From positions 4,532,501 through 4,596,500 of the forward strand of contig NZ_CP021913.1 in NCBI RefSeq assembly GCF_002814095.1: a DNA stretch of 64,000 bases, in the 5' to 3' direction. Each line of letters begins with the position of its first letter. Positions within the stretch are counted from its first letter, which is position 1. Both the position numbers and the translations under genes were made by a program. The notes under the pieces were generated by a model, which saw only the letters and a list, made by a program, of their open reading frames with translations, did not search any database and was not told where the DNA came from. The stretch is from Sagittula sp. P11 (GTDB taxonomy: Bacteria > Pseudomonadota > Alphaproteobacteria > Rhodobacterales > Rhodobacteraceae). Shown here piece after piece: positions 36,070 through 45,067 of this stretch.

Positions 36070-38538
36070 ATGGCCACACTGTTCCGCTGGCTCCTCCGTC
36101 TGACCACCGCGCTGCTGATCGTTGCGCTGGTCGGGATCCTGCTGGTTCGCCATCTCGCCGTGCGCTCCCTGCCCGAATACGACAAGACCCGGCCCACCGC
36201 CGGGATCACCGCCGACATCGAGATCGTGCGCGACAACAACGCCGTGCCGCACATCATGGCGCTGTCGGACCGCGACGCCTTCTTCGGGCTGGGCTACGTG
36301 CACGCGCAGGACCGCCTCTGGCAGATGATGCTGCTGCGGCGCACCGCGCAGGGCCGCCTGTCCGAGATCTTCGGGTCGAGGACCGTGCGCACCGACACGC
36401 TCCTGCGGCGGCTCGACCTTTACGCGCTCTCGGTCGCCTCGGTGCAGCACCAGGACCCGCGCACCCTCGACGCGCTCGAGGCCTATGCCGCCGGCGTCAA
36501 CGCCCGCATCTCCGAGATCAACGCCGAGGCGCTGGGGCGCGGCGCGCCGGAGTTCTTCCTCTTCGACGCGAACCTGCCGCCATGGCAGCCCGCCGACAGC
36601 ATCGCCATCGTCAAGCTGATGGCCCTGCAACTGACCGGCCACATCGGCGAGGAGGTGCTGCGCGCCCGCACCTCCCTGATGCTCGACGACGACACGCGCC
36701 TTTCCGACATCCTGCCCGACATACCCGGCGAGGCGATCGCCGCGCTGCCGGAATACGCCTCGCTCTTCCCCGACAGCGACCTGCCGCGCTACGCCGCAGC
36801 CACCACGCCGCCCGACCCGTTCCTGCCCGCCGTCCCGCCGCGCGGGCTTGCCGGCGCGTCGAACGCCTGGGCCGCGGCGCCGGACCGCTCCGCCTCCCGC
36901 GGGACGCTGCTGGCCAACGACCCGCACCTCGGGCTGACCGCGCCGTCGGTCTGGTATCTCGCCCGGATGCAGCTCCAGTCCGGCGGGGTCATCGGCGGCT
37001 CGATCCCCGGCATCCCCGCGATCATGGTCGGCCGGTCCGAGCACATCGCCTTCGGCCTCACCTCCTCCTACCTCGACGACCAGGACCTGCACATCGAGCA
37101 GGTGAACCCCGACAATCCCGAAGAGGTGCTGACCCCCGAGGGCTACAAGCCCTTCCGCACCCGCAAGTCGATCATCGACATCAAGGACGAGGCGCCGATC
37201 ACCATCACCCTGCGCTTCACCGAGAACGGCCCCGTCCTGCCCGGCTCGCAGTACGACCTCGAAACCATCACGCCGCCGGGGCATGTCGTCTCGCTCAACT
37301 GGACCGCGCTCTCGGCCGAGGACACCTCGATCTCCGCCGCCGTCGGCCTGATGATGGCGCAGGACGTCTCCGAGGCGATCGAGGTCTCGCGCGCCTATGT
37401 CGCCCCCTCGCAGAACCTCACCCTGATCGACGACACCACCGTCGCGATGAAGCTGGTGGGCCAGATGCCGCGCCGCGACCCCAATCATCAAAGCCAGGGC
37501 CGCCTGCCCTCGCCCGGCTGGATCGCGGCGAATCGCTGGCAGGGCGTGCTGCCCTATTCGCAGAACCCCGAATTCCTCGCCCCGCGCGGCGGCATCGTCG
37601 GCAACACCAACAACAAGACCGTCGACCGGCCCTTCCCCGACCACGTCTCCTTCGACTGGGGCGACAGCCAGCGCATCCAGCGCTGGAAGACGCTGATGCA
37701 GGGCCGCAAGGTGCACACCCGCGACAGCTTCATCGAGGCGCAGCTCGACACCGTGTCGCCCGCCGCCCGCACGCTCCTGCCGCTGATCGGCCGCGATCTC
37801 TGGTACACCACCGAGGCCGCCCCAGAAGGCACGCCCGAACGCCGCCGCCAGCGGGCGCTGGCGCTCCTCGCCGAATGGAACGGCGAGATGAACGAACACA
37901 TGCCGGAACCGCTGATCTACGCCGCATGGCTGCGCGCGCTGCAGGAACGGCTGATCCGCGACAACCTCGGCCCGCTCGCCGACGAATACACCCACGTGGA
38001 GCCGCTCTTCATCGAGCGCGTCTTCCGCAACATCGACGGCGCGGCGTGGTGGTGCGACGTGATCCGCTCCGCCAAGATCGAAAGCTGCTCCGACATCGCA
38101 CGGCTGGCGCTGGACGACGCGCTGATCTGGATCGACGAGACATACGGCACCCAGCTCGAGGCACTGCGCTGGGGCGACGCCCACGTGGCGATCCACCGCC
38201 ACACGGTTCTGGGCGACATCCCCCTCGTGCGGACCTTCGTGAACATCCGCCAGAACACCTCCGGCGGCGACTTCACCCTGCAGCGCGGGCGCACCGCGGG
38301 CACCGGGCCCGAACCCTTCGCCAACGTGCACGCGGCGGGGTATCGCGGCGTCTACGACTTCGCCGATCCGGACAGCTCGGTCTTCATCATGTCGACCGGG
38401 CAGTCAGGCCACCCGCTCTCGCGCCACTACGACGACCTTGGGCAGCTCTGGCGGCGCGGCGAATACATCCCCATGTCGCTCGACATCAACCTCGCGCGCG
38501 CCGCGGCCACCGGCATCACCCGGCTCGTGAAGCCGTGA
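36070..38538 (+). CDS. Penicillin acylase family N-terminal nucleophile amidohydrolase
   Basis: This 822-residue precursor has an N-terminal membrane anchor or uncleaved signal helix (about 8-30). The alpha chain contains IEIVRDNNAVPHIMALSDRDAFFGLGYVHAQDRLWQM, and the autocleavage site is GAS with the nucleophile Ser264, which becomes the N terminus of the beta chain (SNAWA). ANDPHLGL follows about 20 residues later as in all family members. The family cleaves amide bonds of penicillins and of acyl-homoserine lactones. The enzyme would be periplasmic or envelope-bound. The last codons overlap the start of a kinase gene (GTGA). The ATG is preceded by GGAGAAGGAA. Confidence 0.88.
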   Translation: MATLFRWLLRLTTALLIVALVGILLVRHLAVRSLPEYDKTRPTAGITADIEIVRDNNAVPHIMALSDRDAFFGLGYVHAQDRLWQMMLLRRTAQGRLSEIFGSRTVRTDTLLRRLDLYALSVASVQHQDPRTLDALEAYAAGVNARISEINAEALGRGAPEFFLFDANLPPWQPADSIAIVKLMALQLTGHIGEEVLRARTSLMLDDDTRLSDILPDIPGEAIAALPEYASLFPDSDLPRYAAATTPPDPFLPAVPPRGLAGASNAWAAAPDRSASRGTLLANDPHLGLTAPSVWYLARMQLQSGGVIGGSIPGIPAIMVGRSEHIAFGLTSSYLDDQDLHIEQVNPDNPEEVLTPEGYKPFRTRKSIIDIKDEAPITITLRFTENGPVLPGSQYDLETITPPGHVVSLNWTALSAEDTSISAAVGLMMAQDVSEAIEVSRAYVAPSQNLTLIDDTTVAMKLVGQMPRRDPNHQSQGRLPSPGWIAANRWQGVLPYSQNPEFLAPRGGIVGNTNNKTVDRPFPDHVSFDWGDSQRIQRWKTLMQGRKVHTRDSFIEAQLDTVSPAARTLLPLIGRDLWYTTEAAPEGTPERRRQRALALLAEWNGEMNEHMPEPLIYAAWLRALQERLIRDNLGPLADEYTHVEPLFIERVFRNIDGAAWWCDVIRSAKIESCSDIARLALDDALIWIDETYGTQLEALRWGDAHVAIHRHTVLGDIPLVRTFVNIRQNTSGGDFTLQRGRTAGTGPEPFANVHAAGYRGVYDFADPDSSVFIMSTGQSGHPLSRHYDDLGQLWRRGEYIPMSLDINLARAAATGITRLVKP

Positions 38539-39440
38539 TCTCCCCGGCGGAGGCGGAGCCCGGGGCCGCAGCCGCGCTCAGGGCCATGGGCCTGCGTGAC
38601 ACCCTCCGGCCGCTCCGCCCGGACGCCCCGCCGGGACAGGCGCAGCTCTTCCGCGCAGGCGCATTGCTGATAAAGGTCTACAGCCCCGAGGCCGCCGACC
38701 GCGCGCTGCGGCAGGCCACCCGGCAACAGGCTCTGGCAGAGGCGATGGCCGACGGCCCGCACCGCGTGCCCCCGGTGCTGTATGCCGAAGACGCCACCCT
38801 CGTGATGCCATGGATCGACGGGACCGACCTCGCCACGCTGCACGGCAGGGGCACCGACACCGGCACGCTTGCCGGTCGCTGGCTCGACCGCTTCCACGGG
38901 CTCAGCCGCCGCCGCTTTCCCTTCCGCCCGACGGGCCACGTCAACTGGCTCGACCGGCTGGTCGGGCAGGCGCAGGCGGGCGACCGTACCATCCCCGACC
39001 TGCCCGCCTTCACCGACGCCGTCCGCCGGACGCAGGCCATGGCCGACGCCGCGCGCAAACAGAAGGCCACCCGCGCCGTCACCCACCGCGACATGACGCT
39101 CTCGAACCTCCTGCACGACGGCAGCGTCACATGGGGCATCGACGTGGAGAACACGCGCGAGGACGAGCCGCTGCGCGATCTCTTCACCCTCGCGCTCGAC
39201 CTCGCCACCCTGCCCGTCCCGCGCGGCCCCGGCACGCTGGTCGCGGCCTACGGCGACACGCACACCGCGCCGCCGGTGCATGCCTTCCTGCAACGCTGCT
39301 TCTGTCACTGGGTCTGGGCCAACACGCCGCCCGCGCCTTCCCGCAGGCAGGCGGCCAGGCTGGCCGCCGCGCGCAGCCACCTCGAGACCGGGCAGCCGGT
39401 CTTCACGCAAGTGCCGGGGGCCGGTGCGGCATTTTCGTAG
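38535..39440 (+). CDS. Phosphotransferase of the aminoglycoside/choline kinase fold
   Basis: This 301-residue protein-kinase-like fold has a catalytic loop THRDMTLSNLL (HRD at 184-186, Asn191) and a metal-binding IDVEN segment with Asp203 in place of DFG. The N-terminal lobe has LFRAGALLIKVYSPEAADRAL, with a Lys near residue 47 that likely binds ATP. LVMPWIDGTDLATL is the hinge. It could phosphorylate a small alcohol, an antibiotic or a lipid; the substrate is not determinable. The GTG start overlaps the stop of the acylase gene, so translation is coupled. Confidence 0.8.
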   Translation: MISPAEAEPGAAAALRAMGLRDTLRPLRPDAPPGQAQLFRAGALLIKVYSPEAADRALRQATRQQALAEAMADGPHRVPPVLYAEDATLVMPWIDGTDLATLHGRGTDTGTLAGRWLDRFHGLSRRRFPFRPTGHVNWLDRLVGQAQAGDRTIPDLPAFTDAVRRTQAMADAARKQKATRAVTHRDMTLSNLLHDGSVTWGIDVENTREDEPLRDLFTLALDLATLPVPRGPGTLVAAYGDTHTAPPVHAFLQRCFCHWVWANTPPAPSRRQAARLAAARSHLETGQPVFTQVPGAGAAFS

Positions 39441-39724
39441 GGTGGGCGTTCCGGCCCCGCGGGCCGGGTTGGCCACCATCCCCCGCCGCGCCCGATTGCC
39501 GCGTTAACCACGTTTTCCCACGCCCGGGGGCAAAAGGTTACCAACCGGCCGGTTCGGACCCCCGAAACGGCCGGTTCACCCCTTACAGGCCGGAAACCTT
39601 GCTGAAAAAACCGGAAATCGTTGTGGGGCTGCCGGGGCTGTCCCACAAGACCTGCCCGTTGCATCGCCGCCGCGCGGCGTCTTAACCCCGCCGCGCGCAC
39701 CGTTAAGCATGGCAGGGTTAACGC
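39441..39724. other. Intergenic region between convergent genes with paired CGGCCG palindromes
   Basis: This 284-base region separates two 3' ends, so it needs no promoter. It contains AACCGGCCGGTT (39543-39554) and AAACGGCCGGTT (39565-39576), placed 22 bases apart. They can also fold into an imperfect hairpin with a C-rich loop. No gene, tRNA or clear T-run terminator is visible. Confidence 0.5.
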
Positions 39725-40978
39725 CTAGAGCTGACCGAAACGCGCCCGGTCCCGCGCCGACCATGTCACGGTCACCTCGTAGCCGTCGTCGGTCTGGTGC
39801 TCTTCCTCGACCAGCCCCTTCTCGAACAGCCACGCCCGCTTGCGCCCCTCGTCGAAGCCAAGCGTCAGCGCATCCGTCCGACGCTCTTCGCCAAGCGCCT
39901 CCGTCACCGCGTCGAGGAAACCGTCCAGCCCCTCTCCGGTCACGGCCGAGACCGCGAAAATGCTCTTGTCCCGGTCCGCGCGGGCTTCGGTCGCGACTTT
40001 AACGTCGCCCTCCAACCTGTCGATCTTGTTCCACAATTCGATCTGCGGCGTATCCTCGTCGACGCCCAGCCCGGTGAGGATCGTCCTCACGTCCTCGGCC
40101 TGCGCCTCGGTCTCCGGATGGGAGATGTCGCGCACATGCACGATCACATCGGCGGCCAGGACCTCCTCCAGCGTGGCCCGGAAGGCCGCCACCAGTTCGG
40201 TCGGCAGATCGCTGATGAAACCCACCGTGTCCGACAGGATCACATCTGCGCCCGTGGGCAGGCGCACCGCCCGCATGGTCGGGTCGAGCGTGGCGAAAAG
40301 CATGTCCTTCGCCATCACCTCTGCACCCGTCAAACGGTTGAAAAGGGTGGATTTTCCGGCGTTCGTATAGCCCACCAGCGCGACGATCGGATAAGGCACC
40401 TTGGCCCGCGCCTTGCGGTGCAGCTCACGGGTTTTGACCACCTTGTCGAGCTGCCTACGCAGCCGCACCAGCTGCTCGTCGATGGCCCTCCGGTCCGCCT
40501 CGATCTGCGTCTCGCCCGGACCGCCGACGAATCCCAGCCCGCCCCGCTGCCGTTCGAGGTGGGTCCAGGCCCTGACCAGCCGCGTCCGCTGGTAGCTCAG
40601 CGCCGCCATCTCGACCTGCAGCACACCTTCCCGCGTCGCCGCGCGGTCGCTGAAGATCTCGAGGATCAGACCCGTCCGGTCCAGCAGCTTGACCTTCCAC
40701 TCGCGTTCAAGGTTACGCTGCTGCACGGGCGTCACCGGGCCGTCGACCAGCACCAGCTCCACCTCGTTTTCGAGGATCAACTCCTTGAGTTCGCTGATCT
40801 TTCCCGAACCGAACAGCATGCCGGGATGCGGGTCGCGCAAGGGCACGACTGTTTCCCCCACGACCTCCAGGTCGGGGAGCGCGCGCGCCAGCGACACCGC
40901 CTCCTCCAGCGCCATTTCGGGATCGCGACGCCGGTCCGGAGTACGGATGTTCGGATGCAGAACCCAGGCGCGGGTCAC
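39725..40978 (-). CDS. hflX: GTPase HflX, ribosome-associated
   Basis: This 417-residue GTPase has the N-terminal HflX domain (LFGSGKISELKELI and DGPVTPVQQRNLEREW) and the signature QIEADRRAIDEQLVRLRRQLDKV. The G domain has G1 GYTNAGKST (203-211), G3 DTVGF and G4 NKID. HflX splits stalled or hibernating 70S ribosomes after stress. The start codon is GTG. It lies 17 bases after hfq on the same strand, the usual hfq-hflX order. It is the last gene of the hfq operon, and the 284 bases beyond it hold hairpins only. Confidence 0.94.
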   Translation of the reverse strand: MTRAWVLHPNIRTPDRRRDPEMALEEAVSLARALPDLEVVGETVVPLRDPHPGMLFGSGKISELKELILENEVELVLVDGPVTPVQQRNLEREWKVKLLDRTGLILEIFSDRAATREGVLQVEMAALSYQRTRLVRAWTHLERQRGGLGFVGGPGETQIEADRRAIDEQLVRLRRQLDKVVKTRELHRKARAKVPYPIVALVGYTNAGKSTLFNRLTGAEVMAKDMLFATLDPTMRAVRLPTGADVILSDTVGFISDLPTELVAAFRATLEEVLAADVIVHVRDISHPETEAQAEDVRTILTGLGVDEDTPQIELWNKIDRLEGDVKVATEARADRDKSIFAVSAVTGEGLDGFLDAVTEALGEERRTDALTLGFDEGRKRAWLFEKGLVEEEHQTDDGYEVTVTWSARDRARFGQL

Positions 40979-40995
40979 ATGAGGGTCATGTTCCC

Positions 40996-41232
40996 TCAGT
41001 TGTCTTCCCCGTCGTAGAGGTTGATCGGCTGACCCGGCATGATCGTGGAGATCGCGTGCTTGTACACAAGCTGCGACTGCCCGTCCCGGCGCAGCAGGAC
41101 GCAGAAGTTGTCGAACCAGGTGATGACACCCTGCAACTTCACGCCGTTGATCAGGAACACCGTCACCGGCACCTTCGTCTTGCGAACGTGGTTGAGGAAT
41201 GCGTCCTGAAGGTTCTGTCTGTCGGAAGCCAT
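40996..41232 (-). CDS. hfq: RNA chaperone Hfq
   Basis: This 78-residue Sm-like protein contains the Sm1 segment [31 protein letters not shown] and the Sm2 motif [14 protein letters not shown], with the usual [10 protein letters not shown] between them. It binds small RNAs and mRNA A- and U-rich tracts. The internal ATG at 41232 gives the normal alphaproteobacterial N terminus ([12 protein letters not shown]) but has a weak ribosome-binding site (AAAGG at eight bases). The frame is open upstream to a GTG at 41367 that overlaps the trkH stop and has GGAGAG five bases before it, so a longer form with a 45-residue tail is possible. Confidence 0.95.
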   Translation of the reverse strand: MASDRQNLQDAFLNHVRKTKVPVTVFLINGVKLQGVITWFDNFCVLLRRDGQSQLVYKHAISTIMPGQPINLYDGEDN

Positions 41233-41359
41233 TGGTTTGCCTTTGTTCTTGCCTTTGGCCCGTCCCTCGGGGCCGCCCACACCTTCGGGAGTATGCGTTG
41301 CCACCTCCGGAGTTTCCAGACGCAATTTCAAGGTTTTTCGCACCCGCGGTGCCTCTGTG

Positions 41360-42868
41360 TCATCCACGCCAACTCTCCGGGCTGAGCATCACGATCACGG
41401 CCAGCAGTTCAAGCCGGCCAAGCACCATCGCACCGCACAGGATAACCTTTGCATGCCACGCATGGGCGCCGAGGTCTATGGCCGTCGATGGCGCAACGTC
41501 AATCAGCGGGCCGGTGTTGGCCAGAGTGGCAATCGTCAGCACCGTGGCCTGCTCGAAGTCCAGCCCGTAAAGCCCGAGGATCATTGTCAAAAGCGACAAG
41601 GTGACAGCGAAGAGCATGAAGAAGACCCAGGCGATGAAGGCGCCCTCCCGCCGCATCCTCCGCCCCAGAAGCCCGGCCCCGCCGACGGAGGACGGGTGCA
41701 CCAGCCGCTCGATCTCGCGCTGGCCGTTGAGGTAGAGCGCATAGACCCGCAGAAGCTTCACGCCCCCTGCGGTCGTCGCCACGCCGCCACCCAGCAACGC
41801 CAGCCCCATCAGGATGATCCCCGGCGTCGACAGGCCCGACCAGTCCTGCGCCGTGGCCCATTCCGAGCTGAGAAAACCGTTTGTCGTCAGGAAGCTGGCC
41901 GCGGTGAACAGCCCGCCCCACAGCGCCTTGAGCCCTGCCAGCGCGTTCTGTTCGTCGCCGATTTCCAACGCCGCCGACCAATGCCGCGCAAACAGCACCA
42001 GCGGGACGACGACGATGATCAGCAGACCCAGCCGGAATTCCGCGTCGTAATACAACCCCCGCTCGTTCCGCGTGTCGGAGGAGAACGTCTGCCGCGACAA
42101 GGCGAAGGCGAGGAACAGGAACAGGATCGCCTCGCCCCAGATGCCGCTCGGCGCATTCTCGACGCCGCCGATGGGGGATATGCCCGAGGTCGACATCACC
42201 GACATGGCATGCGTCAGCGCCACCAGCGGCGGATCGCCCGCCACCAGCAGCATCACCGCCAGCGCCATGGTCAGCCCGATGTAGAGCGGCACAAGCGCCT
42301 CGACGCTGCGCATCAGACGGTGGCCGGGGTTCGACGTCGTGCTGCGTGCCACCCCCGGCAGGATCGCCTGCCCCGGTTCGCCCGCCGCCGTCACCTCGAA
42401 CCCACCCAGTGCCAGCGGTGCCAGGATGGCGGAGGCCGCGACCCACATCAGCATCCCGCCCAGCCAGCCGACCTGCGCACGCCACAGGTGCTCCGGGCCG
42501 GACAGGCGCGTCGGGTCGAACAGGGTGGCGCCGGTGGTCGTGAAGCTCGACACCATCTCGAAGTAGGCGCTGTCGAATGTGGTCGTGCGCACCGCCTCGT
42601 AGAAGGGCACAGCCATCATCAGCGGCAGCAGAAGGAACCCCGCGGCCAGCGCAAGCAACTGACGCATGGCACTTTTGTTGTGCTCGCGGTTGGACATCGC
42701 GACGGCGATCAGCGTGGTCAGCACCAGCCCGATGATCGCCGCGTAGAAGAAGCTGCGGGAATCGTGGAATTCCTCGATCGCCAGCGCGTAGGCTGCGGGC
42801 AGGAACATCGACACCGAGGTCAGCCCCATCAGCAACAGGAACAACGGCAGGCGCAGCAGCACGGTCAT
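41360..42868 (-). CDS. trkH: TrkH family potassium uptake protein
   Basis: This 502-residue membrane protein has the pore-loop/helix architecture of Trk/Ktr channels. The selectivity segments include [17 protein letters not shown] (first filter region), [24 protein letters not shown] and [13 protein letters not shown], each carrying the filter Gly. It imports K+ across the inner membrane with TrkA as the cytoplasmic regulator. trkA ends 57 bases upstream. The last codons overlap a possible coupled GTG of the hfq frame. Confidence 0.92.
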   Translation of the reverse strand: MTVLLRLPLFLLLMGLTSVSMFLPAAYALAIEEFHDSRSFFYAAIIGLVLTTLIAVAMSNREHNKSAMRQLLALAAGFLLLPLMMAVPFYEAVRTTTFDSAYFEMVSSFTTTGATLFDPTRLSGPEHLWRAQVGWLGGMLMWVAASAILAPLALGGFEVTAAGEPGQAILPGVARSTTSNPGHRLMRSVEALVPLYIGLTMALAVMLLVAGDPPLVALTHAMSVMSTSGISPIGGVENAPSGIWGEAILFLFLAFALSRQTFSSDTRNERGLYYDAEFRLGLLIIVVVPLVLFARHWSAALEIGDEQNALAGLKALWGGLFTAASFLTTNGFLSSEWATAQDWSGLSTPGIILMGLALLGGGVATTAGGVKLLRVYALYLNGQREIERLVHPSSVGGAGLLGRRMRREGAFIAWVFFMLFAVTLSLLTMILGLYGLDFEQATVLTIATLANTGPLIDVAPSTAIDLGAHAWHAKVILCGAMVLGRLELLAVIVMLSPESWRG

Positions 42869-42925
42869 GCGCCGGTCTCCGCCGGGCGCCGTTCGGACGG
42901 ATGTGCTGCGCGGCCGGTCATGGGC

Positions 42926-44302
42926 TCAGAAGAAGTCGATGGAGACCTGCAGAAGGCGTTCGACCTCCGGCACGTCGCCCGACAGGCTGAAGAGCACGAT
43001 CTGGTCGCCGTCCTCGATCCGCAGCCCGCCGGTGGGTTTGACCACCTTGTCGCCCTTGCGAACCGCCCCCACCAGCACACCTTCGGGGAAGTCGATGTCG
43101 CGGATCATGGCGCCGGCGATGGGCGAGGTCGAGAGAACTTCCGCCTCGATCACCTCCGCCTCCGCATCGCCGATGGAGTAGACAGCGCGCACCTTGCCGT
43201 GCCGGATATGGCGCAGGATCGACGACACGGTGGTGGAGCGCGGGTTGATGTAGGCGTCGATGCCGAGCGGCTCCATCAGCGGCACCAGCGTCGGGTCGTT
43301 GATGAGGGCGATCACCATGGGACAACCCGCGGCCTTGGCGCGCACTGCCGCCAGCAGGTTCACCTTGTCGTCGTCGGTCACGCAGAGCGCGGCGTCGGCG
43401 CGTTCGATCCCGGCCTCGGACAGCAGCGCCCGGTCGAGCCCGTCGCCGTGCAGGACGATGGTCCGTTCCAGTTCCTCGGCGGCGCGTTCGGCCTGCTTGC
43501 GGTCACGCTCAATGACCTTGGCGCGGATGCGTTCGGTCTTGTTCTCAAGCCGCCGCGCCACCGCAAGGCCGACGTTTCCGCCGCCGACGATCACGACGCG
43601 TTCCTGCTTGCGGTAGGTCTTGCCGAAGATCTCCAGCGCGCGGCCAATGTCGTCGGCGTGCACCATGACATAGGCGCTGTCCCCGGCGAAAAGTTGGTCG
43701 CCGCTTTCGGGTGCGAACAGCGTGCCCTCGCGGCGTATTCCGACCACGACCGCCCGCAGGGTCGAGAACAGGTCGGTCAGCTGCCGCAGCGGCGTGTTGA
43801 TGACCGGCGACTCCGGGTCGATGGACAGCCCCATGAGCTGGGCCTGACCATCGAGGAACTTCTCCGTATCGAAGGCGACCGGTGCCGCAAGCCGCTGCAG
43901 CGCCGCCTCCGCCACTTCGCGTTCGGGCGAGATCACCACGTCGATGGGCATGTGATCGCGCCGGTAAAGATCGGAGTAGATGGCGGTCAGGTAGCTTTCG
44001 GCACGCAGGCGCGCGATCTTGCGCGGCACGGCAAAGACCGAATGCGCCACCTGGCAGGTCACCATGTTGACCTCGTCCGAGTGGGTCGCGGCGATCACCA
44101 TGTCGGCGTCGCGTGCACCGGCACGGTCCAGCACATCGGGGTAGGAGGCGAAACCGGCGATGCCCTGCACGTCGAGCGAATCCGTCGCGCGGCGCACGAG
44201 ATCGGGGTTGCTGTCCACCACGGTCACATCGTTTCGCTCACCGGACAGGTGCCGCGCGATCTGCCAACCGACCTGGCCCGCCCCACAGATGATGACCTTC
44301 AT
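42926..44302 (-). CDS. trkA: Trk system potassium transporter TrkA (NAD-binding regulator)
   Basis: This 458-residue peripheral membrane protein has two RCK modules. The first starts with the Rossmann motif VIICGAGQVGWQIARHLSGE and the second with VVIVGGGNVGLAVARRLE, each followed by a TrkA-C domain (SPVINTPLRQL and TSPIAGAMIRDIDFPEGVLVGAVRKG). It binds NADH/NAD or ATP and gates TrkH. It lies directly upstream of trkH on the same strand. In Rhodobacteraceae trkA commonly stands next to ntrX, as here with one lipoprotein gene between. Confidence 0.94.
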   Translation of the reverse strand: MKVIICGAGQVGWQIARHLSGERNDVTVVDSNPDLVRRATDSLDVQGIAGFASYPDVLDRAGARDADMVIAATHSDEVNMVTCQVAHSVFAVPRKIARLRAESYLTAIYSDLYRRDHMPIDVVISPEREVAEAALQRLAAPVAFDTEKFLDGQAQLMGLSIDPESPVINTPLRQLTDLFSTLRAVVVGIRREGTLFAPESGDQLFAGDSAYVMVHADDIGRALEIFGKTYRKQERVVIVGGGNVGLAVARRLENKTERIRAKVIERDRKQAERAAEELERTIVLHGDGLDRALLSEAGIERADAALCVTDDDKVNLLAAVRAKAAGCPMVIALINDPTLVPLMEPLGIDAYINPRSTTVSSILRHIRHGKVRAVYSIGDAEAEVIEAEVLSTSPIAGAMIRDIDFPEGVLVGAVRKGDKVVKPTGGLRIEDGDQIVLFSLSGDVPEVERLLQVSIDFF

Positions 44303-44427
44303 GGCCCGACCTCACAGGTTTTCCACCGGCATGACACGCACACGACACCTCGTCAACGTCTTGGGCGTGTGGCGCGGCGGCCGGTTCCCGCACCGATCCA
44401 TCAGTGCCCGGACCGCCGCGAACGCGA

Positions 44428-45036
44428 TCACCGTCCTTCGGCGACCCGTGCCTGCCATTCTCGTTTCCAGGCAAAGACTTCCTCGCGGGAATCCCAGTGG
44501 TAGCGCGGGTCTTCGAGCGTCTTGCTCCACCACAGCCGGCCCATGCCCTGCCGCCACGGGTCAAGAACGATGCCCTGCTCGAAACTCGCGCCCTTAGCCG
44601 AGACGATCAGCACCGAATGCTCCAGCGAGATGTTGCGCGAATTGGCGATGGCACGGTGCAGGTCGATGGTCTGCAGGTCCAGCCGCCACATGGCGCGCTG
44701 CAGGTCGTCAGCCCAGTCCTTGCACAGCCCGCGCGGCTTCAGCCCGTGGTTCACCTTCATGTTGTGGATCAGCGGGGGATCGACGACATCCCATTCCTTT
44801 GCCCAGACCAGCGGTTCCCGCACCGCGACCTCGGCCACGCGCTGCGCCTCTGCCGGGTCGATGCCCGGTCCGAGCGCGAGGATGTCCCGCTTGAGCGACT
44901 CGATCTTCGCCGCCTCGGCCGATTGCGTCGCGGCAAAGTTCATCGCCTCCGCCGGCACACGCTGGTCCGTGGGCATGCCACACCCGGCCAGCCCCATGCT
45001 CAGCAGGCACAGGCCCGCCACCAAAGTCCGTTTCAT
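44428..45036 (-). CDS. Lipoprotein with transglutaminase-like Cys-His-Asp residues
   Basis: This 202-residue predicted lipoprotein has a lipobox LAGC with Cys19. The mature part has helices up to about 85 and then a pattern typical of papain-like/transglutaminase folds: Cys105 in PRGLCKDWADDL, His140 in SLEHSVLIVS and Asp159 in VLDPWR. This is the C-H-D order of the transglutaminase family, and the spacing and local sequence (GxCxDW, HxxL, DPW) agree. No experiment or named family is known to me, so the enzyme activity is a proposal. The ATG at 45036 gives the signal peptide; an upstream start at 45111 would disrupt it. It lies between ntrX and trkA. Confidence 0.7.
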   Translation of the reverse strand: MKRTLVAGLCLLSMGLAGCGMPTDQRVPAEAMNFAATQSAEAAKIESLKRDILALGPGIDPAEAQRVAEVAVREPLVWAKEWDVVDPPLIHNMKVNHGLKPRGLCKDWADDLQRAMWRLDLQTIDLHRAIANSRNISLEHSVLIVSAKGASFEQGIVLDPWRQGMGRLWWSKTLEDPRYHWDSREEVFAWKREWQARVAEGR

Positions 45037-45067
45037 CACTGCCTCGTCTGCCTCTTCCGCGCGCCGC

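Noticed and set aside
36582-38534. Upstream part of the long frame leading into the kinase gene
   Set aside because: It overlaps the penicillin acylase gene in another frame and is Arg/Pro-rich; the kinase begins at the coupled GTG at 38535.
41237-44503. Open frame of over 1000 codons on the plus strand
   Set aside because: It lies antisense to trkH, trkA and hfq, all with clear motifs, and its translation is the His/Arg/Gly-rich type produced by GC-rich antisense frames.
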